A DNA stretch of 64,000 nt from Mycobacterium sp. GA-0227b (GCF_001499855.1 NZ_LQIK01000029.1:62001-126000), one strand, 5' to 3'. Positions 31,105 to 40,916 are shown, numbered from the stretch's first letter. Notes: generated from the sequence alone by a model not told the origin. Program-made: numbers and translations.

Positions 31105-31716
31105 CTACCAGCCATACAACGTCTTCTTCCAGATCGTCGACAGCGTCACGACGGCGTCCTCGTCGGTGATCTCGAGCCCGAGCCCGGAGGTCCCGACGAA
31201 GACCGTGGTGAAATTCTCGAACAGCAGAGCGATCGCCGCCGCGGTGTGTTCGGGATTGAGTTCGGCCGCGTAGCCCTGCTCCTGCGCTCGGCGCACGGAG
31301 GCGGCGACGATGTCCATCCCGAAGCGGCGGAACTCGTTCTGCACGGCGGCGAATCGAGGTTGGGTAGCCGCGAGCTGCGCGACGGCGATCATGATGCCGA
31401 TGTTCTGTTTGAACATGTTCCAGTAGCCGGTGACCACCGTGCGGAAGAACGCGTCGTCGTCCGGCGACCCCGGCAGCTCGAGGCTGGCTCCGGACGGCGC
31501 CACCATATCGTGCAGGAACGACTCCGCCAGCGCCGCCAGCAGATCCTCCTTGTCGGCGAAGTAGCGGTAGAACGCCGCCGGAGACTTACCGGCCGCCGAG
31601 GTGATGTCGCTGAGCGTCGTGCCGTGGAATCCGCGTTCGGCGAACAGCTTCCGCGCCGCTTGCTCGATCGCTTCCCGAGTCTGGCGGCCCTTGGCGCTGA
31701 GCGTCTCGGCGGGCAA
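31105..31716 (-). CDS. TetR-family transcriptional regulator of the catabolic operon
   Basis: The 203-residue protein has the TetR helix-turn-helix: AARKLFAERGFHGTTLSDI, then AAGKSPAAFYRYFADKEDLL at about residues 15-55, and a helical ligand domain with FGMDIVAASVRRAQEQG, the form seen in mycobacterial lipid/steroid regulators. No ATG or GTG is available after the HMG-CoA lyase stop, so TTG at 31716, two bases after that stop, is the best start. It is inside the operon and may repress from the 20-bp palindrome upstream of its first gene (36207-36226). Confidence 0.8.
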   Translation of the reverse strand: MPAETLSAKGRQTREAIEQAARKLFAERGFHGTTLSDITSAAGKSPAAFYRYFADKEDLLAALAESFLHDMVAPSGASLELPGSPDDDAFFRTVVTGYWNMFKQNIGIMIAVAQLAATQPRFAAVQNEFRRFGMDIVAASVRRAQEQGYAAELNPEHTAAAIALLFENFTTVFVGTSGLGLEITDEDAVVTLSTIWKKTLYGW

Positions 31717-31717
31717 C

Positions 31718-32629
31718 TCAATCGCCCAGAATCCGGTCGCCCGCGCGTAGCAGTGAGCTGGGTAGGTCATGGCCGACGAGGCGCTGCGCCACAGCGGCCG
31801 CGTCGATCGCCGCGGCCAGGTCGACATCAACGTGAACACCGCTGTCGCGCAACAGGTATACGAGGTCTTCGGTGGCGATGTTGCCGCTCGCCCCCGGCGC
31901 AAACGGGCATCCGCCGAGGCCGCCCACCGAGGCGTCCAGCCGGGTGATGCCGGCGTTGACCGCGGCGTATGCGCTGGCCAACCCGGCGCCGCGGGTGTTG
32001 TGGAAGTGCGCGCCCAACGGGACGTCACCGATGAGCGGGCGCAGAGCCTCGACAGTCTCTGTGACCCGCCGCGGGGTGGTGGTGCCGATCGTGTCGGCGA
32101 TCGCCAACCGGTCGACGTCGCTCGCCAGCGCGGTGGTGATCACGTCGACCACCCGCTGATGTGGCGTCGGCCCGTCGAACGGGCAGTCCCACGCGGTCGC
32201 GACGATCACCTCGACGGTGGCGCCGCTGTCGTGTGCGATCGCGGTGATCTCACCGATCAGCGCGGTGGACTCGGCCGAGGAGCGGCCCACGTTGGCGCGG
32301 CTGTGGCCGTCGGCGGCCGACACCACGTACTCGATCGACGACAATCCCGCCGCGATCGCACGTTTGGCGCCGTTCGGGCTGGCCACCAGCGCGGAGAAGT
32401 CGATGCCGTGGGAATCGCGGAACTGCTGCAGGTGCGACGCCAATTCGGCGGCGTCGGCCAGCGCCGGCACCTTCGAGGGCGAGACGAACGCCGTCGCCTC
32501 CATCTCGCGCACTCCGGTCGCGGCCACGGCGGCGAGCAGTTCGAGCTTGGCCGACAACGGAATCGGCTCCTCGATCTGCAGCCCGTCGCGCAGCGAGACG
32601 TCGCGGATATCGACATGATCGGGAATCAC
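31718..32629 (-). CDS. Hydroxymethylglutaryl-CoA lyase family protein
   Basis: The 303-residue TIM-barrel enzyme has the metal-site opening VSLRDGLQIEEPIPL (Arg-Asp), FVSPSKVPALAD, HFHNTRGAGLASAYAAV with the two His ligands, and the catalytic-loop signature GGLGGCPFAPGASGN. HMG-CoA lyase splits HMG-CoA to acetoacetate and acetyl-CoA; relatives cleave other 3-hydroxy-3-methyl acyl-CoAs. The GTG overlaps the CoA-transferase stop by four bases. With CaiB upstream, it likely acts on the CoA ester that enzyme makes. Confidence 0.9.
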   Translation of the reverse strand: MIPDHVDIRDVSLRDGLQIEEPIPLSAKLELLAAVAATGVREMEATAFVSPSKVPALADAAELASHLQQFRDSHGIDFSALVASPNGAKRAIAAGLSSIEYVVSAADGHSRANVGRSSAESTALIGEITAIAHDSGATVEVIVATAWDCPFDGPTPHQRVVDVITTALASDVDRLAIADTIGTTTPRRVTETVEALRPLIGDVPLGAHFHNTRGAGLASAYAAVNAGITRLDASVGGLGGCPFAPGASGNIATEDLVYLLRDSGVHVDVDLAAAIDAAAVAQRLVGHDLPSSLLRAGDRILGD

Positions 32630-33831
32630 AGCACTCCCTTCGCCCGTAGCGCGTCGAATTCGGCGTCGCTTTTGCCCAGCAGGCCGCGGTAGATCTCGTC
32701 GTTGTGCTGCCCGGGCCGCGACGATCCGGCGAACCGGATGGTGCCCGGCGTTTCCGACAGTACCGGTACGACGCCGGGGCCCTTGACATTGCGGCCGATC
32801 CGCTCGTCGAAGTGGTCGGCGATCATCCCGCGCGAGGTGAACTGCGGGTCGGAGACGACTTCGGCGACAGTGTTGATCGGTCCGGCGATCACGCCTGCGG
32901 CGCTGAGCGTTTCGATGATCTCGGCGGGCTGGCGGTCGGCGGCCCAGTCGCCGATGATCTTGTCCAGCTCGTCCTGGTTACGGCCGCGGGCGACATGGTT
33001 GGCGAACCTGTCGTCGGTGGCCAGCTCCGGTCGACCCATCGCCTCGCACAACCGCCGGAAGACGGTGTCCTGGTTGGCCGCGATCACCACCCAACTGCCG
33101 TCGGCGCTGCGGTAGATGTTCGACGGCGCGATGCCCTCCAGCCGGGTGCCCGACGGGCCGCGCACCACACCGCCGACGTCGTAGTCCGGGATCGTGGACT
33201 CCTGCACGGCCAAACAGGATTCGGTCAGTGCCGCGTCGACGACCTGGCCCTCGCCGGTTACCGACCGTCGGTAGAGCGCAGCCAACGCGCCCTGGGCGGC
33301 GAACATGCCCGCCAGGCTGTCGCCCAGCGACAGCGCCAGCCGCGGCGGAGGGCCGCCGGGGAAGCCGTTCATGTGGCGCAGGCCGCTGGCCGCCTCGGCG
33401 ACCGAGGCGTAGCCCGCCTTGTGGGCCTCGGGGCCGGTCTGCCCGTAGCCGGAGACGCGCACCAGGATGATGCCGCGGTTGTGTTCGCGCAGCACGTCAT
33501 AGCCGAGGTTCCACTTCTCCAGCGTGCCGGGCCGGAAGTTCTCCACGATGATGTCGGATCGCTCGACCAGGTCGAGGAACAGCGCCCGGCCGGCATCCGT
33601 CCGCAGGTTCAGCGTCACCGCCTTCTTGTTGCGGGCGTGCACCGTCCAGAAGAAGTGGTGCCCGTCGAGTTCGGCCTGACCCCAGGTGCGCAGCGGGTCC
33701 GGTGCGCCGGGCGGCTCCACCTTGATCACCTCGGCGCCCATGTCGCCGAGCAGGCGCCCGGCGAACGGCCCGGAGATCAGCGTGCCGACCTCGATCACGC
33801 GGATGCCGTCCAGCGGACCGGAGACCGTCAT
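32626..33831 (-). CDS. CaiB/BaiF family (class III) CoA-transferase
   Basis: The 401-residue protein has the family opening LDGIRVIEVGTLISGPFAGRLLGDMGAEVIKVE, the active-site loop NKKAVTLNLRTDAGRALF and YASVAEAASGLRHMNG with a conserved Asp downstream in LGDSLAGMFAAQGALAAL. Such enzymes move CoA between acids through an aspartyl-CoA. The ATG overlaps the hydrolase stop by four bases. It probably activates a branched or hydroxy acid for the lyase. Confidence 0.9.
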   Translation of the reverse strand: MTVSGPLDGIRVIEVGTLISGPFAGRLLGDMGAEVIKVEPPGAPDPLRTWGQAELDGHHFFWTVHARNKKAVTLNLRTDAGRALFLDLVERSDIIVENFRPGTLEKWNLGYDVLREHNRGIILVRVSGYGQTGPEAHKAGYASVAEAASGLRHMNGFPGGPPPRLALSLGDSLAGMFAAQGALAALYRRSVTGEGQVVDAALTESCLAVQESTIPDYDVGGVVRGPSGTRLEGIAPSNIYRSADGSWVVIAANQDTVFRRLCEAMGRPELATDDRFANHVARGRNQDELDKIIGDWAADRQPAEIIETLSAAGVIAGPINTVAEVVSDPQFTSRGMIADHFDERIGRNVKGPGVVPVLSETPGTIRFAGSSRPGQHNDEIYRGLLGKSDAEFDALRAKGVL

Positions 33832-35054
33832 AGCGAGAAGCCGTGCCTGTGCAGCCAGTCGGTGACCACGCCGACCGCGTGGCGCAGCTTGTCGCGCTGG
33901 TTGGCGCCGGCGTAGTAATGGTTCGCGCCCGGAATCTCGTGCATCTCCTTGTCATGATGCCCGATCGCTTCGAACAGCCGGCGGGTATGGCTCGGCGTGC
34001 AGGCGTCATCGGCGAGGTTGCCGATCACCAGCGTCGGCACCGCGATGTCCGGGCCGCATTGCACCGCGTCGCCGTTGGCGTCGTCGTAGCTCCATTGCGA
34101 CAGCCAACTGCGCAGCGTGCAGAACCGGGCCAGCCCGACGGGACTGTTGTTCACCACTCGAGGATCGCCCAGATAGCAAGTTCCCGGGGCGCGTTCGTTG
34201 GGGTCGACGGTCGGATCCAGCCAACGCGGGTCGGCCATCGTGCCGTGCACGACGAACGCGAACTCGTCATCGGGTCGGCCCGCCGCCTTCAGTTCGGCCA
34301 ATTTCTCCTTGACCCACTTGGTGATTCGGCGGTTGCGGTCGATCTGTGCCTGCCGGTAGCGGTCGAGGAACTCCGGGGAGTACGGCGGTTGGTTGGGGTT
34401 GTCCGGGTTGTAGAGGTCGAGTTCGGGATCCCGCTTCGACGGGTCGGACTCGTCGAGGATCGACGCGTCCAGCCACTCGGTCATCGTGCCGTGGCGGCTG
34501 ACGTGGGCGGCCAGCAGCATCAGGCCGTCGGCGGGGATCAGGCCCAACTTGGTCAGGTCGGGGCCGTCGCCCGACGGGCTGGCCGTGATCGTCGGGTGTT
34601 GCGCCTGTTGCTGATAGAACACCGACAGCGAACCGCCGCCGCTCCACCCGGCCAGCACCACCTTCGAGTAGCCCAGCCGGTTCTTGGCGTCCTTGATGCA
34701 TTCGCCGAGATCCTCGACCACCTTCTCCATCAGCAACGCGGAATCGGTCCCGCGGAAGCGGCTGTTGCAGTAGATGACGTGATGGCCTGCCCGCGCTAGG
34801 CCGTTCATCATCGGCAGGTACGCGCCGCCACCGATGGGGTGCATGAACACCAGCACGGTGTCTGATGTCGCCGCGGGGGCGGCTCCGGCGGCGGACGGCT
34901 CTGGGTCCTTCGGTCGAAGCAGGTGGCTTTCCAGCACCACCAACTCGGCCACCCCGCCGTACACGTCGCGCACACTCGAAGTGTTCTGATAGGCAACGAG
35001 ATACGGGATACGGTCGTATTCGTAGCGCACCGGCGCCTCGGTCGTCTGCGTCAT
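33828..35054 (-). CDS. Alpha/beta hydrolase family protein
   Basis: The 408-residue protein has the hydrolase fold. The oxyanion strand is VLVFMHPIGGGAYLPM, the nucleophile elbow VVLAGWSGGGSLSVF (GWSGG) near residue 145, the catalytic acid is probably in VIGNLADDACTPSHTR and the His in IPGANHYYAGANQRDKLR. No signal peptide is seen. It lies one base after the homogentisate-dioxygenase-like gene and overlaps the CoA-transferase gene by four bases. It could hydrolyse a ring-cleavage product or ester, but the substrate is unknown. Confidence 0.85.
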   Translation of the reverse strand: MTQTTEAPVRYEYDRIPYLVAYQNTSSVRDVYGGVAELVVLESHLLRPKDPEPSAAGAAPAATSDTVLVFMHPIGGGAYLPMMNGLARAGHHVIYCNSRFRGTDSALLMEKVVEDLGECIKDAKNRLGYSKVVLAGWSGGGSLSVFYQQQAQHPTITASPSGDGPDLTKLGLIPADGLMLLAAHVSRHGTMTEWLDASILDESDPSKRDPELDLYNPDNPNQPPYSPEFLDRYRQAQIDRNRRITKWVKEKLAELKAAGRPDDEFAFVVHGTMADPRWLDPTVDPNERAPGTCYLGDPRVVNNSPVGLARFCTLRSWLSQWSYDDANGDAVQCGPDIAVPTLVIGNLADDACTPSHTRRLFEAIGHHDKEMHEIPGANHYYAGANQRDKLRHAVGVVTDWLHRHGFSL

Positions 35055-35055
35055 C

Positions 35056-36177
35056 TCAGTGCTGCCCTCGGTTCGATGTCGCTCCGAGATCGTTTGCCAA
35101 TACCTCGGCCGACGGCGTCAGTCGCCGGGTGGTGTCGATCGAGATGACGTACCAACCGACGCGGTCCTGTTCGTCGAATTTGCGCCGCGCTCGCTCGCGG
35201 GCTTTCTCCGGCGCACCGTGGTGCACCCCCTGCGGGGCGTGGCTGACCAGTCCCGGCGGCATGGGAATACCGAACAGGTCGCCGCCGTGGAAGAACGAGA
35301 CCTCGTCATAGTCGACGTTGCGGTGATACCACGGCGGACGCTCGGTGCCCGGCACGGTTTCGGCGGGCCGGGGCAGGAAGTTCATCACCGCCACGCCGGT
35401 CGCCTGCATGAACAGGTGCACGGTAGGCGGCAGGTGCACGCTCTCGCTGGCGATGACGTTGTAGTCGTCGATGTTGAAGGTGAACGGGAAGTTGTCGCCG
35501 CGCCACCCCTCGACGTCCATCGGATTGTGTTGGTAGAACAGCGATGTCGGTCCGCCCTCATGCACGAGGCGGACCTCGTACTCGCCATCGTGCTGCGGGC
35601 CGTCGCCGGTGTCGATCGGCGCCGGTTCGGGAACGGTGACCTGCGCGGGATCGAACGGAAAATGCCTGCCGAGCGGCCCGGGCGGCGGGACGCGGAATTC
35701 GTCGCCGGCCTCGATCATCACCAGGGTCGTCTCGCTGTCGGGGATCTGCCGCCACGTCGTCGCCTTCGGCACGTACACCCAGTCGCCCTCGCGGTAGCGC
35801 AACGGTCCGAACTCCGTCTCGAGCAGGCCCGCGCCCCGGTGGACGAACGACAGCAGGTCACCGTCGACGTGCCGGACGAAGAACGGCATCTGCTCGCTGC
35901 GCCGACTCAGCGAGATCCGGCAGTCCTGATTGCTGAAGAGCAGCAGCGGCGTGCCGCAGGCGTCGGTGGCGTCGCTCGGTTTCAGCTCGCTGGTCATCAC
36001 GTCGACCGGGCGAAGCGGACCCGACGCGCGGTACGCCGTGGGGTCGTGGCGGCGGTAGATGTTCGCGGTGCGACCGACGAACCCGCCGCGGCCCAGTTCG
36101 TCGTCTTTCAGGCCGTCCAGGTCGGCGTGCAGCCGTTTGGGCGTGCGGCCTTTGCGCAGGTGAACAAACGATTCCAT
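35056..36177 (-). CDS. hmgA: Homogentisate 1,2-dioxygenase-like cupin
   Basis: The 373-residue protein has the HgmA-type double cupin: GDLLSFVHRGAGLLETEFGPLRYREGDWVYVPKATT in the first half and PPWYHRNVDYDEVSFFHGG with APQGVHHGAPEKARERA in the second, where the iron ligands sit. The spacing HRNxxxDE differs by one from the HRNCMSE of human HGD, so specificity for homogentisate is not certain. The genes for the two next steps (maleylacetoacetate isomerase and fumarylacetoacetase) are not in this operon. The ATG at 36177 follows GGAGACATC. First gene of the operon, with a TetR-type palindrome upstream. Confidence 0.78.
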   Translation of the reverse strand: MESFVHLRKGRTPKRLHADLDGLKDDELGRGGFVGRTANIYRRHDPTAYRASGPLRPVDVMTSELKPSDATDACGTPLLLFSNQDCRISLSRRSEQMPFFVRHVDGDLLSFVHRGAGLLETEFGPLRYREGDWVYVPKATTWRQIPDSETTLVMIEAGDEFRVPPPGPLGRHFPFDPAQVTVPEPAPIDTGDGPQHDGEYEVRLVHEGGPTSLFYQHNPMDVEGWRGDNFPFTFNIDDYNVIASESVHLPPTVHLFMQATGVAVMNFLPRPAETVPGTERPPWYHRNVDYDEVSFFHGGDLFGIPMPPGLVSHAPQGVHHGAPEKARERARRKFDEQDRVGWYVISIDTTRRLTPSAEVLANDLGATSNRGQH

Positions 36178-36206
36178 GATGTCTCCCGGTGCGGTCGAGG
36201 CCGAAG

Positions 36207-36226
36207 TAAAACTAACGTTACTTTTA
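36207..36226 (-). promoter_or_regulatory. 20-bp palindromic candidate operator upstream of hmgA
   Basis: The sequence TAAAACTAACGTTACTTTTA is a near-perfect dyad (9 of 10 base pairs) centred at 36216/36217, 30 bp before the hmgA start. It is strikingly AT-rich for this genome and has the TAACGTTA core often bound by TetR proteins. The TetR encoded in the operon (31105-31716) is the best candidate ligand. The rest of the gap to 36357 holds no convincing gene; a 31-codon frame (36224-36319, minus) is present but unsupported. Confidence 0.6.
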
Positions 36227-36356
36227 TCTCCAGCCGTCCGCAATAGCCATCCCTGCCGCGCGGAACAGCCGGTCGTAGATGTCGCGGATCGCGTCCTGCG
36301 TGCAGAGGTTGTCGTTCATGACGTGCCCGCCGGGGGCGGTGGCGCGCTTGATTGCT

Positions 36357-36746
36357 TCAGTCCGTCAGGTCGACGCGCACAGTGAGCAGATTCGTCCCGA
36401 AGGTGCGCACGCCGAAGCTGTTGAACTGCGGCAGCAGGCGCAGGCGCTCGTGCGGGTCGTCGTCGGGCAGCAGGTGCGCAACGCCGCTGTGCCAGCGCCC
36501 GTTCAGCCGCACCCGCACGTTCGGGTTCGCCTTGATGTTGCGGATGTACTGAGAACTGTCGCCGAACTCGGAGACGAACCAGAACTCGTTGCCCACCCGG
36601 CTCCCGCCCAGCGGTGTGCGACGCGGTTCGCCCGATTTGCGTCCCGTCGTTTCGAGCAGCGTCTGGAACGGCATCATTTTCGTGAACCGGTTCGCGACGT
36701 TCTTCTGGAACAGTTTCGTGATCCGGTCGCGTAGCTCTTCGGCCAT
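36357..36746 (-). CDS. Ddn-like nitroreductase-family deazaflavin-dependent protein
   Basis: The 129-residue split-barrel protein has the Ddn/FDOR-A pattern: LLETTGRKSGEPRRTPLGGSRVGNEFWFVSEFGDSSQYIRNIKANPNVRVRLNGRW. In this family the lysine/arginine-rich RKSGEPRR loop binds the F420 phosphate. Mycobacteria have many paralogues acting on quinones and other hydrophobic acceptors. It lies 13 bp after the flavin hydroxylase gene, in the same direction, so the two may be co-transcribed. Confidence 0.85.
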   Translation of the reverse strand: MAEELRDRITKLFQKNVANRFTKMMPFQTLLETTGRKSGEPRRTPLGGSRVGNEFWFVSEFGDSSQYIRNIKANPNVRVRLNGRWHSGVAHLLPDDDPHERLRLLPQFNSFGVRTFGTNLLTVRVDLTD

Positions 36747-36759
36747 GATTCCCCCTTGG

Positions 36760-37932
36760 TCACACCATCGCGGTCCGCGACACCTTGATACCCAACTTCA
36801 GTGCTCCGGCGAGTTCCCGGCTGGTGTCGTAGTCGAAGACGACATGGCCGGCCAACACGTCGACGTCGCGCTTGATCCGCTGAAGCGGGTTGTCGACGAA
36901 GTGGACGCTGGCCCCCGACGCCTCGAGCAACAGCCCGATGACCTCGCGTGACTCGTGCACGATGTGTGCCGCCGCCAGACGCGCCGCGCCCCGCACCGGT
37001 CGCGGTACCGAATCGCCCGCCGCGACAATGGTTTCGAGCTCACCGACCGTGTCGGCCAGCAAGCCGCGCAATGCCCGCAGCCGCACCTCGGCCTCGCCGA
37101 GGCGGGCCTGGGCGATCGGCTTGTCCTTCTGGGGGATGCCCTCGTACGCCAGGACGCGCTCCGAGAGGCGTTCGGCGTAAACCTGCGTGACGCGTTCGGC
37201 GCTGCCCAGCGCCGGCATGGCCGCCAGCAGCGCCAGCGCGGGCACCATCGGCCAGCGATACGTGTCGTCGTCGTGCAGGGCGGCACCGGGTGCGGTGCCG
37301 GTGTAGATGTCGGCGACCCGCATAAGGCGGTGCTCGGGGACGAAGGCGTCGGTGATCACCACGTCGTTCGAACCGGTGGCCCGCATGCCGTCGGTGTGCC
37401 AGACGTCGTCGATGACGGCGTCCTCGATCGGCAGCAGCGCAAGCGCGGGGTAGATCGCGGCAAGGTCGTCCTCGGGGCCGCACAGCGCGCCGACGATGAT
37501 CCAGTTCCCGTGCATGACGCCGGTGGCCCACGACCACCGGCCCGTGAGCCTGATCCCGCCGTCGACGGGCACCCCTCGGCCCGTCGGGGCCAGGGGAGCG
37601 GGCGCGAGAAAAGGTCGGCTTGCGAAGGCCTCCTCCTGGGCCCGCTCGTCGAACAGCGCCAGCATCCAGTTGTGCAGGATGTAGAAGCCGATGGTCCACG
37701 CGCTGGACGCACAGCCGTGCGCCATCCGACGGACCGGATCGAGGATCGCCGGAAGCGGCGCCTGCCGGCCGCCGTAGCGCGCCGGCACCAGCAGATCGGT
37801 GAGGCCCGACGCGACGAGCTCGTCGACCGTCGCCGACGGCAGCATGCGCAGTCGTTCGGCCTCCGGGGCCCGGTCGGCGAGGCGGCCGACGAACTCGGCG
37901 TCGATCAGAGCGGTGGCCGAGGCGGCTGTCAT
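36760..37932 (-). CDS. Acyl-CoA-dehydrogenase-fold flavin hydroxylase (HsaA-like)
   Basis: The 390-residue protein has the acyl-CoA dehydrogenase fold with the type 2 C-terminal domain seen in two-component flavin hydroxylases such as HsaA. It has GLTDLLVPARYGGRQAPLPAILDPVRRMAHGCASSAWTIGF in the N-terminal helical domain and LTGRWSWATGVMHGNWIIVGA in the beta domain. The conserved HGCASSAW stretch matches the HsaA/SnoaM group more than beta-oxidation dehydrogenases. The flavin reductase partner is not visible nearby. The ATG at 37932 lies 13 bp after a TetR-type inverted repeat. Confidence 0.8.
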   Translation of the reverse strand: MTAASATALIDAEFVGRLADRAPEAERLRMLPSATVDELVASGLTDLLVPARYGGRQAPLPAILDPVRRMAHGCASSAWTIGFYILHNWMLALFDERAQEEAFASRPFLAPAPLAPTGRGVPVDGGIRLTGRWSWATGVMHGNWIIVGALCGPEDDLAAIYPALALLPIEDAVIDDVWHTDGMRATGSNDVVITDAFVPEHRLMRVADIYTGTAPGAALHDDDTYRWPMVPALALLAAMPALGSAERVTQVYAERLSERVLAYEGIPQKDKPIAQARLGEAEVRLRALRGLLADTVGELETIVAAGDSVPRPVRGAARLAAAHIVHESREVIGLLLEASGASVHFVDNPLQRIKRDVDVLAGHVVFDYDTSRELAGALKLGIKVSRTAMV

Positions 37933-37945
37933 ACGGCGGACGTTA

Positions 37946-37963
37946 CCATACTTTTTTGTATGG
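37946..37963 (-). promoter_or_regulatory. Candidate TetR operator upstream of the flavin hydroxylase
   Basis: CCATAC-N6-GTATGG is a perfect 6-bp dyad with an all-T spacer, located between the TetR stop (37971) and the hydroxylase ATG (37932). It is likely the binding site through which the TetR just upstream controls the hydroxylase and Ddn-like genes. Confidence 0.5.
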
Positions 37964-37970
37964 ATCGGGG

Positions 37971-38528
37971 TCAGCCGGTGAGCATGATGTCCAGGAAGCG
38001 TTCCCGACGCGCCGCGACCTTCGCGCTGACCGTCGAAACGGACAGGTGCAGGAAGCCGATGCCCGCCGCGAACGTCGCGTTGGCGCGCAAGTCGGCCTCC
38101 TCGACGTCGAACCCGTGATCGATGAACGCCTGTCGCACGGCCTCGAGCACTCGCGTATCCGACGCGCGCACGCCCGCGGCCACGTCGGCGTCGGTTCGGG
38201 CCCACTCCCGCATCGCGCGTTCCAGCGTCCAATGCCTGGCGTCGACCAAGGCCGACATCATTTGCGACAACCGCTGTCGCGGCGGCAGGTCGGTCAGCGT
38301 GGCGAAATGTCGGCGATCGTCGTCGCGCAACTCGCCCCACGCCCGGATCAGCGCGGCCCGGTAGCCGGCCATATCGGTGAAGTGCCAGTAAAAGCTGCCT
38401 TTGGTGGCCCCGACGCGCGAGCACAGCGACTCCAGCTTGAGCGCCTTGATCCCTTCCTCGGCGAGGATCGCATAGCCGGCCTGGATCCAATCCTCGGCCG
38501 ACAGTCGCGGCGTGCGGGCCGTTGCCAT
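37971..38528 (-). CDS. TetR-family transcriptional regulator
   Basis: The 185-residue protein opens MATARTPRLSAEDWIQAGYAILAEEG and has the recognition region LKLESLCSRVGATKGSFYWHFTD at residues 30-52; KGSFYWHF is the recognition helix. The ligand domain is the type with LIRAWGELRDDDRRHFATLTDLPPRQRL. The ATG at 38528 is chosen; upstream sequence lacks coding character. It lies upstream of the flavin hydroxylase/Ddn operon in the same direction and may regulate it from 37946-37963. Confidence 0.87.
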   Translation of the reverse strand: MATARTPRLSAEDWIQAGYAILAEEGIKALKLESLCSRVGATKGSFYWHFTDMAGYRAALIRAWGELRDDDRRHFATLTDLPPRQRLSQMMSALVDARHWTLERAMREWARTDADVAAGVRASDTRVLEAVRQAFIDHGFDVEEADLRANATFAAGIGFLHLSVSTVSAKVAARRERFLDIMLTG

Positions 38529-39814
<1,286 letters not shown>

Positions 39815-39826
39815 GCACGTCGCAAG

Positions 39827-39868
39827 GTCCCCGGACACCCCGAACGCCAGGGGTGGCCGGGGACTTTT
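39827..39868 (+). terminator. Intrinsic terminator after the antigen 85 gene
   Basis: A 15-bp GC-rich stem with one mismatch (arms 39827-39841 and 39850-39864) encloses an 8-nt loop and is followed by CTTTT. This is a classical Rho-independent terminator, not common in mycobacteria, placed 13 bp after the antigen 85 stop and before fadB4. Confidence 0.88.
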
Positions 39869-39903
39869 GCATTCCCCGGCTCGCGCGTGGGCCCAGGTGA
39901 ACA

Positions 39904-40911
39904 ATGAGGCAGATGAGCGCAGTCAACGCCTTGGTCGCACACCAGGACGCCGAGGGCGAGATCACTCTCGGCCACGAAATCGTCGACGATAGGTACCTAC
40001 CCGAGGGAGACGTGACGATCTCGGTCGAGTACTCGGGCGTCAACTACAAGGACGCGCTGGCTGTCACACCGAAAGGCGGTGTCGCCCGGTCGTATCCGTT
40101 GATCCCGGGTATCGACGTGGCCGGCACCGTCGCGGCGTCCTCGTCGCCGGAATTCGCGGTCGGGGACCGGGTGTTCGCGCACGGCTACGACATCGGGACC
40201 GGCAGGCACGGCGGCTACGCCGACACCGCCCGGTACCCGGCCGATTACCTGGTCAAGATCGACGGGCTGACGACGGCCGACGCCGCCGCGATCGGAACTG
40301 CCGGCTTCACGGCGGCTATGAGCGTCAACGCCATCCGCGCTCACGGCGTACGCCCACAGGACGGGCCGGTACTGGTCACCGGGGGTACCGGCGGCGTCGG
40401 CAGCACCAGCGTCGACCTGTTGGCCGGCCTCGGCTACGAGGTGGTCGCCTCGACCGGCAAGGAGGAGGCGCACGACTATCTCATGGGCCTCGGCGCCACC
40501 GAGGTGATCGGACGCTTACCCGAGGCGGGGGAGAAGGTCCGTCCGCTCGGCAAGTCCAAGTGGGCGGCGGTCTTGGACAGCGTCGGCGGCGACACCCTCG
40601 CGTACGCATTGAGCACACTGAATTACGGTGGGATCGCGGCGATTTCGGGGCTGGCCCGATCTGCCGATCTGCCGACGACGGTCATGCCGTTCATCCTGCG
40701 CGGCATAACGCTGGCGGGCATCGACTCGGTGCAGCTCGCGATCGAGCTCCGCCGCGAGATTTGGAAGCAGCTCGAAGGCGAGCTCAAACCCAAGCACCTC
40801 GCCGATATCACGACCGACATCTCGGTGCTCGAGACGCCGCACACTTTGCGCGCCATCATCGGCGGCGGCGTCATCGGCCGCACCCGTGTGGTGGTGCACG
40901 ACGGGTTCTGA
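39904..40911 (+). CDS. fadB4: Zinc-independent quinone oxidoreductase / acrylyl-CoA reductase type (FadB4)
   Basis: The 335-residue protein is a medium-chain dehydrogenase/reductase of the YhdH/AcuI type, which reduces acrylyl-CoA-like enones with NADPH. It has SGVNYKDALAVTPKGGV, IPGIDVAGTV, GTAGFTAAMSV and the nucleotide motif VTGGTGGVGSTSVDLLAGLGYEVVAST. It corresponds in position to M. tuberculosis Rv3141 fadB4, next to fadE23/fadE24. AGGTGA precedes the ATG at 39904; a second ATG three codons later is possible. It ends 5 bp before a tandem-repeat/inverted-repeat block. Confidence 0.87.
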   Translation: MRQMSAVNALVAHQDAEGEITLGHEIVDDRYLPEGDVTISVEYSGVNYKDALAVTPKGGVARSYPLIPGIDVAGTVAASSSPEFAVGDRVFAHGYDIGTGRHGGYADTARYPADYLVKIDGLTTADAAAIGTAGFTAAMSVNAIRAHGVRPQDGPVLVTGGTGGVGSTSVDLLAGLGYEVVASTGKEEAHDYLMGLGATEVIGRLPEAGEKVRPLGKSKWAAVLDSVGGDTLAYALSTLNYGGIAAISGLARSADLPTTVMPFILRGITLAGIDSVQLAIELRREIWKQLEGELKPKHLADITTDISVLETPHTLRAIIGGGVIGRTRVVVHDGF

Positions 40912-40916
40912 CGCGC

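Noticed and set aside
35059..36246. A 395-codon open frame on the plus strand opposite the hmgA-like gene
   Set aside because: It mirrors hmgA exactly, its translation is Arg/Val-rich without motifs, and the opposite strand has clear cupin motifs and operon context.
36224..36319. A 31-codon minus-strand frame upstream of hmgA
   Set aside because: It has no visible ribosome site, ends inside the candidate operator and matches nothing I recognise; it may be a relic but cannot be supported.
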